Shown in pieces: positions 53,998-63,019 of a stretch of DNA of 64,000 nucleotides. The position numbers and the translations under genes are program-made. The stretch is from assembly GCF_000952155.1 (NCBI RefSeq), contig NZ_JYON01000003.1, positions 62,001-126,000 of the forward strand, in the 5' to 3' direction. The DNA is from Aliterella atlantica CENA595. Lineage in GTDB: Bacteria > Cyanobacteriota > Cyanobacteriia > Cyanobacteriales > Chroococcidiopsidaceae. Position 1 is the first letter of the stretch. Each line of letters begins with the position of its first letter. The notes under the pieces were generated by a model. That model searched no databases and was not told where the DNA came from. It saw nothing but the letters and a program-made list of their open reading frames with translations.

Positions 53998-56514
53998 ATG
54001 TATATTCCTGGGTTAGATTGGTCAAATTTAATAGTAGCCGAGCCTGGCGCAGCTTATCAGTTCGAGGCGAGCCAGAGCAAGCGTTGGATAGAAGTATTGG
54101 TAGACTGCCCAGGCGCTACGGGCATATATACGTACAAACTGCCCAAAGAGATGTTATCGATACAACCAGGCGATATTCTCAGCGTGCCATTTGGTACGCA
54201 GCAAGTGGGAGCGATCGCAATTCGGTTATTAGAGCGCCCGCCAGCCAATCTAGCAACCGATAAAATCCGCGAAGTAGAAGATATTATCAGTGCAGGTTTT
54301 TTCTCTTCAATTTACTGGGAATTGCTGCAAAAAGTAGCCGAATACTACTACACGCCGTTGATGCAGGTAATTAAAGTTGCATTACCACCAGGATTATTAG
54401 GCAAATCGCAACGCCGTATTCGTTTAAAACCAGAAATTACATTAAGTGCTGATGTATTAAGCACCACAGCAAGACAAGTATTGCAGCTATTACAAGCTCA
54501 AAGCACTGGTGACTACAGCATTACCTACTTGCAGCGCCAAGTTAGAGGAGCAAATCGGGGTGTAAAAGAGCTATTAAGACGTGGTTGGGTAGAAAGCTAT
54601 TTAGAAGCACCCAAAGCGACTAAACCCAAGCTCCAAAAAGCCGTTACCTTGGTAGGAAGTGGGTTTGAGACTGATGTTACCCCCCGTCAAAGGGAAATTT
54701 TAGAAATATTGCGGCGGCGAGGGGGCGATATGTGGTTGAGCGAGTTATTGCAGGTAAGCAACGCTAATTCTTCTACAGTCAAAGCATTAGAACAAAAAGG
54801 CTATGTTGTCATCCAAGAGCGGGAAATGCTCAGAGCCGAAAATAGCCCGCAATTAGCCGCCGATGCACCCAAAACATTAACACCAGCCCAAACACAAGCC
54901 TTAGCAGCTATTACAAGCTTAAATGGTGCAGCCCAAGTATTGTTGCATGGAGTAACAGGATCGGGAAAAACAGAAGTATATTTACAAGCGATCGCACCTT
55001 TATTAGCACGAGGACAATCGGCATTAGTATTAGTTCCCGAAATTGGACTAACACCGCAGCTTACAGACCGCTTCCGCGCTCGTTTTGGCGATAAAGTATG
55101 CGTTTATCACAGCGCCTTATCCGATGGCGAACGTTACGACACTTGGCGGCAAATGCTAACAGGAGAACCCCAAGTAGTAATTGGCACTAGGTCTGCTGTG
55201 TATTCACCGCTACCAAAACTCGGCATCATAATTTTGGATGAAGAACACGACAGCAGTTTTAAACAAGATTCACCAATTCCCACCTATCACGCCCGTAATG
55301 TTGCTCAATGGAGAGCAGAATTAGAAAATTGTCCCCTAGTTTTAGGTTCGGCTACGCCCTCGTTGGAAAGTTGGGTAGGTTTGAAAGACAAGGAGACAAG
55401 GAGACAAGGAGACAAGGGGGGTAGGGGGGATCGGTACTATCTTTCGTTACCCGAACGCATTGGTGCGCGTCCTTTACCGCCTGTAGAAGTGATAGATATG
55501 CGCCATGAGTTGCATCTAGGTAATCGCTCTATATTTAGTCGCTCGTTGCAAACAGCACTGCAAGAAATTCAAGCAACGCAGCAACAGGGAATTTTATTTA
55601 TCCATCGGCGCGGACATAGTACATTTGTTTCTTGTCGCAGTTGTGGCTATGTCGTTGAATGTCCTAACTGCGATGTCTCCTTGGCTTATCACCATGCCGA
55701 AATTGGTGCTAGTCAAATGTTGCAGTGTCATTACTGTAACTACGTGCGATCGCATCCTCGCAGTTGTCCCGATTGCGGTTCGCCTTATTTAAAATTCTTT
55801 GGTAGCGGTACTCAAAAAGTCGCCCAAGAATTGGCGCAACAATTTCCCCAGTTACGCATAATTCGGTTTGATAGCGATACAACCCGTACCAAAGGGGCTC
55901 ATCGGGAGTTATTAACTCGATTTGCCAACAAAGAAGCTGATTTGTTGGTAGGAACGCAAATGCTAACTAAAGGTTTAGATTTGCCTCAAGTAACGTTAGT
56001 AGGAGTTATTGCTGCTGATGGGTTGCTGCATTTAGCAGATTACAGAGCTAGCGAAAGAGCATTTCAAACTTTAACCCAAGTAGCAGGTAGAGCCGGAAGA
56101 GGCGAAGATTCAGGGCGCGTTATCATTCAGACTTACACGCCAGAACATCCAGTCATTCAAGCTGTAGCCAGACACGAGTACGAACCTTTTACAGCCGCAG
56201 AATTAGAACAACGGGCGGCGTTAAATTATCCTCCCTACGGGCGGCTGATATTGTTGCGCCTTAGTAGCACCGATGCAGAGCAAGTAGAGCAAGTAGCGCT
56301 AAATATAGCTTCTATATTGCGATCGCCAGAGGCAACCTATGAAATACTAGGTCCTGCACCAGCAAGTATTGTACGAGTTGCTAACCGCTATCGCTGGCAA
56401 ATTTTAATCAAGCTCGGCGATGCAGCTAATTTGCCTAACTGGGATGAAGTGCGATCGCATTGTCCTCCAGTAGTTAGCCTGACTATTGATGTAGATCCGT
56501 TGAATATGATGTAG
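53998..56514 (+). CDS. priA: Primosomal protein N' (PriA helicase)
   Basis: An 838-residue replication-restart helicase. The N-terminal DNA-binding domain precedes Walker A GVTGSGKTEVYL, DEEH in ILDEEHDSSF, and the helicase motif GSATPSLES. The zinc-binding region has CRSCGYVVECPNCDVSL then CHYCNYVRSHPRSCPDCG. The C-terminal helicase motifs are VGTQMLTKGLDLPQ and VAGRAGRG. An octamer tandem repeat adds about 15 residues in frame after WVGLK (residues about 464-478), a surface-loop position. Confidence 0.95.
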   Translation: MYIPGLDWSNLIVAEPGAAYQFEASQSKRWIEVLVDCPGATGIYTYKLPKEMLSIQPGDILSVPFGTQQVGAIAIRLLERPPANLATDKIREVEDIISAGFFSSIYWELLQKVAEYYYTPLMQVIKVALPPGLLGKSQRRIRLKPEITLSADVLSTTARQVLQLLQAQSTGDYSITYLQRQVRGANRGVKELLRRGWVESYLEAPKATKPKLQKAVTLVGSGFETDVTPRQREILEILRRRGGDMWLSELLQVSNANSSTVKALEQKGYVVIQEREMLRAENSPQLAADAPKTLTPAQTQALAAITSLNGAAQVLLHGVTGSGKTEVYLQAIAPLLARGQSALVLVPEIGLTPQLTDRFRARFGDKVCVYHSALSDGERYDTWRQMLTGEPQVVIGTRSAVYSPLPKLGIIILDEEHDSSFKQDSPIPTYHARNVAQWRAELENCPLVLGSATPSLESWVGLKDKETRRQGDKGGRGDRYYLSLPERIGARPLPPVEVIDMRHELHLGNRSIFSRSLQTALQEIQATQQQGILFIHRRGHSTFVSCRSCGYVVECPNCDVSLAYHHAEIGASQMLQCHYCNYVRSHPRSCPDCGSPYLKFFGSGTQKVAQELAQQFPQLRIIRFDSDTTRTKGAHRELLTRFANKEADLLVGTQMLTKGLDLPQVTLVGVIAADGLLHLADYRASERAFQTLTQVAGRAGRGEDSGRVIIQTYTPEHPVIQAVARHEYEPFTAAELEQRAALNYPPYGRLILLRLSSTDAEQVEQVALNIASILRSPEATYEILGPAPASIVRVANRYRWQILIKLGDAANLPNWDEVRSHCPPVVSLTIDVDPLNMM
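55386..55417. repeat. Octanucleotide tandem repeat inside priA
   Basis: Four tandem copies of AGACAAGG followed by a G-rich run. It encodes the charged stretch DKETRRQGDKGGRGD, absent from the family pattern, and keeps the reading frame. Confidence 0.85.
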
Positions 56515-56557
56515 TTGGGGGCGATTGTCAGCGAGATGTTTAAATCGAGAGTTGATT

Positions 56558-56803
56558 ATGACACAAGCGCCTAAATCAAAAATAGAAATTGCTGGCAAGT
56601 CGCTCAAACGCTTTAGTGCTGGAGCAGTTGTCGGGTTGCTAATTTCTGCCAGCCAATGGGGCGGCTATACTTATTTTTTTGGGGAGCCAATACCTTTAAT
56701 TAGAGGAATTGCCTTTTGTTTGGCGCTCTCTTTTGTCTGTGGATTGCTGACACTTAGATGGGGTTATGAAACAATAGAAAAATTGCTGCAATTATTGGGG
56801 TAA
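56558..56803 (+). CDS. Small hypothetical membrane protein
   Basis: An 81-residue protein with two hydrophobic segments (about 22-45 and 53-72) joined by a short GEPIPL loop. I do not recognise the family. The ATG at 56558 is preferred to the in-frame TTG at 56525. It follows priA by 43 bases and precedes murJ, so it may be co-transcribed with either. Confidence 0.6.
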   Translation: MTQAPKSKIEIAGKSLKRFSAGAVVGLLISASQWGGYTYFFGEPIPLIRGIAFCLALSFVCGLLTLRWGYETIEKLLQLLG

Positions 56804-56804
56804 A

Positions 56805-56891
56805 GGTAATTGGCTCGTCTTAAAGCCTATCCAATTAGCTGTTTGTGCTGGTTTCGAGGTTAAATGTTATGCAGCCCTTGAGCCAATTACC
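56805..56891. repeat. 87-base element with perfect 12-base inverted ends
   Basis: GGTAATTGGCTC (56805-56816) and GAGCCAATTACC (56880-56891) are exact inverse complements, 63 bases apart. The element fills nearly the whole gap between the small membrane-protein gene and murJ. Confidence 0.8.
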
Positions 56892-56905
56892 AAGTAATAA
56901 TATTT

Positions 56906-58516
56906 GTGTCCAAATCAAAATCTTCTCGTTCATTAGCTGGAATTGCTGGCATTGTTGGCGCAGCAACTTTAATTAGTAAAGTTTTTGGCTTAGTACGCAC
57001 CCAAGCGATCGCTGCTGTATTTGGTGTAGGCGTAGCTGCGGATGCTTTTAACTACGCCTATGTTATCCCTGGGTTTCTACTGGTTCTTCTCGGTGGGATA
57101 AATGGACCATTTCACAGTGCTATTGTCAGCGTCTTAGCCAAGCGCCCAAAGTCTGAAGCTGCGCCTTTGGTTGAAACTGTAACAACTTTTGTCGGTGGGT
57201 TGCTGCTATTAGTAACGATCGCCTTAATATTTTTGGCTCCAGGAATTATCGATTTAGTAGCGCCTGGCTTAGATACTACTACTCATGGCACAGAAGTACG
57301 AGCGATCGCCATTCGCCAAATGCAAATTATGGCTCCTATGGCACTTTTAGCAGGGCTAATTGGCATTGGTTTCGGTACGCTCAATGCTGCTAATCAATAC
57401 TGGCTACCCTCAGTTAGTCCTTTATTTTCTAGCATTACCGTCATTATTGGCTTAGGCGTTCTAGCTTTGCAGTTAGGAGAAAAAGTTACTAGCCCCCAAT
57501 ACGCGCTTTTAGGTGGAGTAGTTCTAGCCTGGGGAACTTTGGCTGGAGCAATTTTGCAGTGGTTAGTCCAAGTTCCGGCGCAATGGCGTTCTGGTATGGG
57601 TACTTTACGCCTGCGGTTTAACTTCAATCAGCCTGGAGTGAGTGAAGTTATGAAAATTATGGGACCTGCAACCTTTTCTTCAGGCATGACCCATATTAAT
57701 CTATATGTGATTTTAATTTTGGCTTCTTACATTCCCCAAGCCGCCGCCGCCCTACAGTATGCGGGTTTGTTAGTACAAACTCCTTTAGGCATTCTTTCTA
57801 ACGTCATATTAGTACCGCTTTTACCTATCTTTTCTCGACTAGCAGATCCGGCTGACTGGGATGAACTAAAAGCTAGAATTCGTCAAGGCTTGCTGCTAAC
57901 TGGAATTACCATGCTACCTCTAGGAGCGCTGACGATCGCTTTAGCAGTACCAATTGTCCGCATAGTTTACGAACGCGGAGCCTTCGATCGCAATGCTTCG
58001 CAATTAGTCGCCTCGTTGCTGGTAGTTTACGGCATTGGGATGTTTGTTTATCTAGGACGCGATGTATTGGTGCGAGTATTCTACGCTTTGGGCGATGGTG
58101 ATACGCCTTTTCGAGTCAGCGCCGTTAGTATTTTTTTTAATATGATCTTTGCCTATCTATTTTTCAAAATCTTAGGCGCACCAGGGCTAGTGCTATCAAC
58201 TGTCGTAGTAAACTTAATTTCCATGCTGCTGCTATTTTGGTTGCTAGATCGCAAGCTGCATGGATTGCCTTGGCAAGAGTGGTTTCTACCACTTGCGGCG
58301 TTAACTGGTAGCAGTTTTTTAGCCGGAATCGCCAGTTGGCTGACTCTTTGGGGCATACAACAATTTTGGCAGGGAAATGGATTGCTCGGACAATTGCTGC
58401 AACTTACCCTAGCTGGAATAGTAGGTTTGGGTATTTTTGCGGCGATCGCCATGCGAATGAACTTGCCAGAAATTGATATTTTCTTATCTAGGATACGCCA
58501 GCGTTTTAGCAGATAA
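56906..58516 (+). CDS. murJ: Lipid II flippase MurJ
   Basis: A 536-residue polytopic membrane protein of the MOP superfamily with about 14 helices. The N-terminal signature is AATLISKVFGLVRTQAIAAV, then DAFNYAYVIPGFL, and ERGAFDRNASQLVASLL. MurJ flips lipid II across the cytoplasmic membrane for peptidoglycan synthesis. The start is GTG at 56906. No start site other than this GTG is better placed. Confidence 0.94.
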   Translation: MSKSKSSRSLAGIAGIVGAATLISKVFGLVRTQAIAAVFGVGVAADAFNYAYVIPGFLLVLLGGINGPFHSAIVSVLAKRPKSEAAPLVETVTTFVGGLLLLVTIALIFLAPGIIDLVAPGLDTTTHGTEVRAIAIRQMQIMAPMALLAGLIGIGFGTLNAANQYWLPSVSPLFSSITVIIGLGVLALQLGEKVTSPQYALLGGVVLAWGTLAGAILQWLVQVPAQWRSGMGTLRLRFNFNQPGVSEVMKIMGPATFSSGMTHINLYVILILASYIPQAAAALQYAGLLVQTPLGILSNVILVPLLPIFSRLADPADWDELKARIRQGLLLTGITMLPLGALTIALAVPIVRIVYERGAFDRNASQLVASLLVVYGIGMFVYLGRDVLVRVFYALGDGDTPFRVSAVSIFFNMIFAYLFFKILGAPGLVLSTVVVNLISMLLLFWLLDRKLHGLPWQEWFLPLAALTGSSFLAGIASWLTLWGIQQFWQGNGLLGQLLQLTLAGIVGLGIFAAIAMRMNLPEIDIFLSRIRQRFSR

Positions 58517-58521
58517 TCAGC

Positions 58522-58827
58522 TTACACTTCGCGCTGGTATTTTTCGAGAATATCCATCAAATTGACTTGACACTGCATCGGGAGAAACTCAAGCAAAGGT
58601 ACTTCTTTCTTACCAGCGCCAATCTTAATCGGGATAGATTGCAAAATGTGCAAAACTCGATCTTCATCTAAAGATTTAGCTGTTAATATCGGATAAAGTT
58701 GCTCGGCAAGCAGCGTATGTAGATGAGCATCAGATAAATACAAATGCCATTTGGCAATGTCCATGTAGACGTTTTCGCCAATTTCTGAAGCCATTGCTTC
58801 TAATACTTCTGTAGTTCTATTAGCCAT
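58522..58827 (-). CDS. DUF3181 family protein
   Basis: A 101-residue soluble protein: VLEAMASEIGENVYMDIAKW, HLYLSDAHLHTLLAEQLYP and a helical C-terminus. This matches the cyanobacterial family DUF3181. Function is unknown. It converges with murJ, the stops being 5 bases apart. Confidence 0.8.
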   Translation of the reverse strand: MANRTTEVLEAMASEIGENVYMDIAKWHLYLSDAHLHTLLAEQLYPILTAKSLDEDRVLHILQSIPIKIGAGKKEVPLLEFLPMQCQVNLMDILEKYQREV

Positions 58828-58918
58828 AGCGCTTGATTTTGGGTATCTAAGTAAATATTAGTCCTACTTTCTAATATTACTTAGATACATAATTTTATTT
58901 GCTTTTAGCCGTCTATCT

Positions 58919-59179
58919 TTAGGTGGATTTGGGTGGTGTTTGCTCGGAGTAATCAGCGATCGCTGCTATATAAAGTAAATGCGACAGTAACACTCCTAGC
59001 CAGCCGAGGGTTAGCCAGGGCAACCATTCCCAGCTAGCAGATTTGAAATTATGGAAGAACCATAAGCCAGAATTGCAGGCAGCAAAAACTGCTACATGAG
59101 TAGCAAAATTCATTCTATCGTCTAGCTTACGGTAAGCAGGGTCTTTACGGTCTGGTTTGCGGGGCCAACGAGGAGGCAT
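58919..59179 (-). CDS. 2TM domain protein
   Basis: An 86-residue protein with two membrane helices (about 24-42 and 51-70). A basic, proline-rich N-terminus (MPPRWPRKPDRKDP) is followed by DRMNFATHVAVFAACNSGLW and WEWLPWLTLGWLGVLLSHL, the pattern of 2TM domain proteins. The role is unknown. Confidence 0.78.
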   Translation of the reverse strand: MPPRWPRKPDRKDPAYRKLDDRMNFATHVAVFAACNSGLWFFHNFKSASWEWLPWLTLGWLGVLLSHLLYIAAIADYSEQTPPKST

Positions 59180-59187
59180 GAATAGTT

Positions 59188-59215
59188 TTGAGTGTTGAGT
59201 GTTGAGTGTTGAGTT
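59188..59215. repeat. Heptanucleotide tandem repeat TTGAGTG
   Basis: Three exact copies of TTGAGTG and a fourth ending TT. It lies just upstream of the start of the 2TM protein gene (read leftward from 59179). Confidence 0.9.
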
Positions 59216-59261
59216 ATTAAGACTAATAACTAATTTAATTTTAGAGGCGATCGCACTACAA

Positions 59262-59759
59262 TTAATCAGCTTGGTAGTCGCCTGATTTGCCGCCTGTTTT
59301 ACTTACTAGGTGGATAGATTCGATAGAGATTGACTTTTCTAAAGCTTTTGCCATGTCGTACAAGGTGAGTGCTGCAACCGAAGCGGCTGTTAAGGCTTCC
59401 ATTTCTACACCTGTTTCGGCTTTTGTTTTGACTTCTGCTTGAATTTGGTAGCCAGGTAATTGAGGATCTGGGTTAATTTGTACTTCTACTTTAGCTATTG
59501 GCAAGGGATGGCACAGAGGAATTAATGTTGATGTTTGTTTTGCTGCCATAATTCCCGCTAGTCTGGCTGTACCTAACACATCGCCTTTGGGCAAGTTTCC
59601 CGCTTGGATTGCTTGGAAGGTTTTTAGTTGCATTCTCACTCTAGCAGCCGCTACAGCATGGCGAACAGTTGCCGTTTTGCCCGACACATCTACCATCTGG
59701 GCTTGTCCTTGGGGATCTAGATGAGTCAACTTAGCAGACTTTTGCGGAAACTCTTGCAT
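59262..59759 (-). CDS. moaC: Cyclic pyranopterin monophosphate synthase MoaC
   Basis: A 165-residue MoaC for molybdenum cofactor biosynthesis. Motifs are GKGATVRHA-type ([15 protein letters not shown]), [27 protein letters not shown] and [21 protein letters not shown]. The catalytic lysine and aspartate lie near the C-terminus (KTGGKSGDY). Other moa genes are not in the window. Confidence 0.96.
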   Translation of the reverse strand: MQEFPQKSAKLTHLDPQGQAQMVDVSGKTATVRHAVAAARVRMQLKTFQAIQAGNLPKGDVLGTARLAGIMAAKQTSTLIPLCHPLPIAKVEVQINPDPQLPGYQIQAEVKTKAETGVEMEALTAASVAALTLYDMAKALEKSISIESIHLVSKTGGKSGDYQAD

Positions 59760-59794
59760 TATTTTTCCATTGTGTTAGGATAGTAATTCTGCGA

Positions 59795-59868
59795 GGGCGT
59801 GTAGCTCAGTGGACTAGAGCACGTGGCTACGGACCACGGTGTCGGGGGTTCGAATCCCTCCTCGCCCG
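59795..59868 (+). tRNA. tRNA-Arg (anticodon ACG)
   Basis: A 74-base tRNA. The D arm is TAGCTCAGTGGACTAGAGCA, the anticodon stem CGTGG/CCACG encloses loop CTACGGA with anticodon ACG (read as ICG after deamination), and the T arm is GGGGG-TTCGAAT-CCCTC. The acceptor GGGCGTG pairs with CTCGCCC, with a T6-T67 mismatch. CCA is not encoded. Confidence 0.92.
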
Positions 59869-59896
59869 TATTTTGTAAATTTAACATCGCGGTATA

Positions 59897-59927
59897 TGTA
59901 GAGACGTTGCACTGCAACGTCTCTACA
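59897..59927. repeat. Perfect 31-base palindrome of the GTAGAGACG family
   Basis: Arms TGTAGAGACGTTGCA and TGCAACGTCTCTACA around a single C. It lies 28 bases after the tRNA. Relative to other copies, GTAGC became GTTGC on one arm and GCTAC became GCAAC on the other. Confidence 0.9.
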
Positions 59928-59945
59928 TGGGTTGACGTTTTGATA

Positions 59946-61175
59946 TTACATTTTTGTGGCATACACGTCACGACCCTTACCTAATGCGAACCGTAGGGAA
60001 TGGGGCAAATCTTTACTAGATTGGGTGAGAAAAATAATAATTGCTAGGAACGTCAAGACGCTAGCAAAGCCGAAAATATGGCGATATCCCACATATTGCG
60101 CGACTGACCCAAGCACCGGACCTGCGATCGCAATTCCCACATCAAACCCTACCATACACACGCCAAATATTTTCCCCCGTTCTGAAGGCATTGCTCTATC
60201 TGCCATCATCGCTGCAATCATCGGAATCAGCGTACCAGCCCCCGCCCCTTCTATTACAGCGGCAATTAGGAAACTGCTAGGACTATTTGCCTGCCACAAT
60301 AACAGCATCGATACCGTATAGAAAATCAAGCTAATAGTGACAAACAATCCGCGCCCATAGCGATCGCTAGCACGTCCGGCAATTAATCGGATGCTAAAAC
60401 TAGCGATCGCTGCTGCTGTATAGAATAAACCTGCATTCAAATCTACGCCAGCAGACTTAATAAATAGCGGCACAAACGTACTTAGAGTCCCAAACGCCAA
60501 ACCCACCATCAACAGCACCAAAGCCGGAATGCGGACGCGGGGACTAAAAAGCAACGACCAAAATATATTACTCTGAGTTTTACCGCGCAAATCAGTAGTT
60601 ATTTTGGGATTGATAACTTGCGCCGTACAAATTAGCCCCAAAATTCCCAAACCTGAAGACAGCAAAAATAAAGGCGTGTAACCAGCACCAGCTTGCAAAA
60701 ATCCACCCAAAGCAGGACCAATAGCTAGCCCTACCGGATTAACAAGACTCATATAGCCAATAACTTCACCGCGATTTTGGGGAGGAGCAATATCAGCAAT
60801 TAAAGCAGAGTAGCCAGTAGTGAAAGCAGCAATACTGATACCGTGAAACGCTCTAATTACCATCAATAGCGGAATTGACTTTACCACCAAATAGCCCAAA
60901 GGAGCGATCGCAACTGCTGCCATCCCAATCAACAAAACAATCTTACGACTATGTTCGTCCGCGAGTCTCCCCAATGCCGGACGAAACAGCAACAAACCAA
61001 TCGCAAAACAGCCCATCACAAAACCAATTTGCTGCTCCGATGCCCCTAAATCTGCAACATATAAAGGCAAAGTAGGTAATAAAGCAGTCAAACTAGACCA
61101 AAATAATAGCCCAGCAGCGAACAAAATAGCTAAATTCCGCCGCAGCTTAGAATCGAGCGCCAAAAAAACGTTCAA
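59946..61175 (-). CDS. MFS transporter
   Basis: A 409-residue major facilitator with about 12 helices. The loop 2-3 motif is GRLADEHSRKIVLL and the loop 8-9 counterpart is GRASDRYGRGLF. An antiporter-like GPALGGFLQ motif is in helix 5. It resembles drug or sugar-efflux facilitators (DHA1 type). The substrate is unknown. The start is ATG at 61175 (MNVFLALDSKL). Confidence 0.88.
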   Translation of the reverse strand: MNVFLALDSKLRRNLAILFAAGLLFWSSLTALLPTLPLYVADLGASEQQIGFVMGCFAIGLLLFRPALGRLADEHSRKIVLLIGMAAVAIAPLGYLVVKSIPLLMVIRAFHGISIAAFTTGYSALIADIAPPQNRGEVIGYMSLVNPVGLAIGPALGGFLQAGAGYTPLFLLSSGLGILGLICTAQVINPKITTDLRGKTQSNIFWSLLFSPRVRIPALVLLMVGLAFGTLSTFVPLFIKSAGVDLNAGLFYTAAAIASFSIRLIAGRASDRYGRGLFVTISLIFYTVSMLLLWQANSPSSFLIAAVIEGAGAGTLIPMIAAMMADRAMPSERGKIFGVCMVGFDVGIAIAGPVLGSVAQYVGYRHIFGFASVLTFLAIIIFLTQSSKDLPHSLRFALGKGRDVYATKM

Positions 61176-61215
61176 AGTTAAATTTATTTAGAACACTAAT
61201 TATCCTATTGTTACT

Positions 61216-62229
61216 TTACTTAATATTTTTGCCGATAACCTCTCGCACGCGATAGATAGGTCGACCTTGAGACTCGTGATAAGTACGCATCAGCAACTCA
61301 GCCAAAAGCCCAAAACAAAATAACTGAACGCCAGCCACCACAAGCAAGACAGCCAAAATCAGCAAAGGGCGATTGCCAATACTTTGACCCAAACCAAGCT
61401 TCAAAAAAGTCAAATAAAGACCAATAATTGTACCCAAAGCAGTAGAAAGCAGACCAAACAGCCCAAAAACGTGCATCGGGCGAGTTAGGAAAGTTTTCAT
61501 AAAATAGATAGTCAGCAAATCCATCACAACCCGAAAAGTCCGTCCTAGCCCATACTTACTTTGCCCAAAACGGCGAGCATGGTGACGTACCGGAACCTCA
61601 GTAATTTTCGCGCCTTCAATATAAGCCAAAGCAGGCAAAAAGCGGTGTAACTCCCCATACAGATTCATATCCGCCACCACTTCAGCCCGATAAGCCTTCA
61701 AAGAACAGCCATAATCGTGCAACTGCACCCCAGTAACCCGTCCGATCAGCAAGTTAGCAAGTTTAGAAGGTAAAAGCCGAGTCAAAGCCGCATCCTGACG
61801 ATGCTTGCGCCAACCACTAACCAAATCGTAACCCTCATCCAACTTAGCTAGTAGCATCGGGATATCAGCAGGATCGTTTTGCAAATCGCCATCCAACGTT
61901 ACAACAGAATGCGATCGCGCATAGTAAAACCCCGCCGCCATAGCAGCAGTTTGCCCGTAATTGCGCCGCAGTAGCACAGAGCGCAAATCGTTTCTCCGTA
62001 AAGCCTCAGCCTTCAGCCAACGATCCGAGCCATCCTTCGAGCCATCATCAACACAAATAATCTCATAACTAAGCCCAGCATCCGCCAAACTAGAAGAAAT
62101 CGCCGCTAACAAATGGGGCAAACTTTCCACCTCATTATAAACAGGCACAACCACCGAAACAGCCAAACCCTCATCCCGCGCATCTCGTCCATTTTCCCCA
62201 ACACCCGCAACAACTAACCCATCTTTCAT
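61216..62229 (-). CDS. Glycosyltransferase family 2, dolichol-phosphate mannose synthase-like
   Basis: About 337 residues. A GT2 domain has VVVPVYNEVESLPHLL, ICVDDGSKDGS, VTLDGDLQNDPADIP and the acceptor-site RHHARRFGQSKYGLGRT. Two C-terminal membrane helices (about 240-262 and 274-300) place the enzyme at the membrane. Such enzymes attach sugars to undecaprenyl phosphate for lipid or glycan modification. I chose the ATG at 62229, 8 bases after GGAGG; a GTG at 62244 is in frame. Confidence 0.9.
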   Translation of the reverse strand: MKDGLVVAGVGENGRDARDEGLAVSVVVPVYNEVESLPHLLAAISSSLADAGLSYEIICVDDGSKDGSDRWLKAEALRRNDLRSVLLRRNYGQTAAMAAGFYYARSHSVVTLDGDLQNDPADIPMLLAKLDEGYDLVSGWRKHRQDAALTRLLPSKLANLLIGRVTGVQLHDYGCSLKAYRAEVVADMNLYGELHRFLPALAYIEGAKITEVPVRHHARRFGQSKYGLGRTFRVVMDLLTIYFMKTFLTRPMHVFGLFGLLSTALGTIIGLYLTFLKLGLGQSIGNRPLLILAVLLVVAGVQLFCFGLLAELLMRTYHESQGRPIYRVREVIGKNIK

Positions 62230-62274
62230 TCTTAACTCCTCCACCTCTTACTCTCTGCGCCTCTGCGGTATGCG

Positions 62275-62973
62275 CTACGCGCAAGCTTCGCTAACATAAC
62301 TTCCTACAACTCTCCCACACCCACGCAACTGCCGATAATAAGATCGACCAACCTCCTCCCCAAGTTCCGAAAGCAGATCGATCCCAATCCCATCGCGCCC
62401 AATTTTCTGCCCAGAACTATGAATATAAAAACCCTCACCCAAATACAATCCCACATGAGTAGCCTTATGCTCTGACCCAAAAAACACCAAATCCCCCACC
62501 TGCAAATCCTCAACAGCAACAGCCAAACAAAAAACTTCTTGCTGATAAGCATCTCTAGGTAGCCAAACCCCCACAGCAGCGAAAGCTGCCTGCATCAACC
62601 CCGAACAATCATAATTAGGACCAACAGTTCCACCCCAAAGATAGTAATTGGGTTGTTGCATAGCTAGCTTAGTAAACTCAACCGCAGCCGGAATCCGCGC
62701 TTGAATTTCTGCTTCAGTAACAGAATTTGCCTGATAAACTCGATCTGCAACCTGCAAAAAAGCCAAATCATCAGCTAACAGCCAACCAGGATAATCATCT
62801 TCACACAACCGCACCTTAACAGCGCGATTTTCCTGCCCAATAACTTGCAAATGTCGTCCTCTAGCCGCCTGAGTTGCCAAAGTCGAGCAATTAGAGTTGT
62901 CATAAAGATTTAAATTAGTACAGCACAAGTATTCTGCGGCTAAATTTTGCTGTAATTGAGCGAGAGAAACCAT
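62275..62973 (-). CDS. NlpC/P60 peptidoglycan endopeptidase with SH3-like domain
   Basis: About 232 residues. An N-terminal SH3-like domain (about 10-75) is followed by an NlpC/P60 cysteine peptidase domain with C123 (YDCSGLMQAAF), H173 (THVGLYLG) and H185 (YIHSSG). Cyanobacterial homologues of known structure cleave gamma-D-Glu-diamino-acid bonds in peptidoglycan peptides. I chose the ATG at 62973; the longer frame to 63111 overlaps the divergent next gene. The C-terminal YVSEACA is read from a repeat-like tract (GCTACGCGCAAGCTTCGC). Confidence 0.92.
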   Translation of the reverse strand: MVSLAQLQQNLAAEYLCCTNLNLYDNSNCSTLATQAARGRHLQVIGQENRAVKVRLCEDDYPGWLLADDLAFLQVADRVYQANSVTEAEIQARIPAAVEFTKLAMQQPNYYLWGGTVGPNYDCSGLMQAAFAAVGVWLPRDAYQQEVFCLAVAVEDLQVGDLVFFGSEHKATHVGLYLGEGFYIHSSGQKIGRDGIGIDLLSELGEEVGRSYYRQLRGCGRVVGSYVSEACA

Positions 62974-63019
62974 AAAAAAGTGTAAGTTAGCAATACTGAT
63001 AGATTCTTTTTGCCTGCTT

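Noticed and set aside
59759-59971. Minus-strand frame containing EGFEPPTPWSVATCSSPLSYTPS-like text
   Set aside because: This is the well-known false protein read from the reverse strand of a tRNA gene; the tRNA-Arg lies at 59795-59868.
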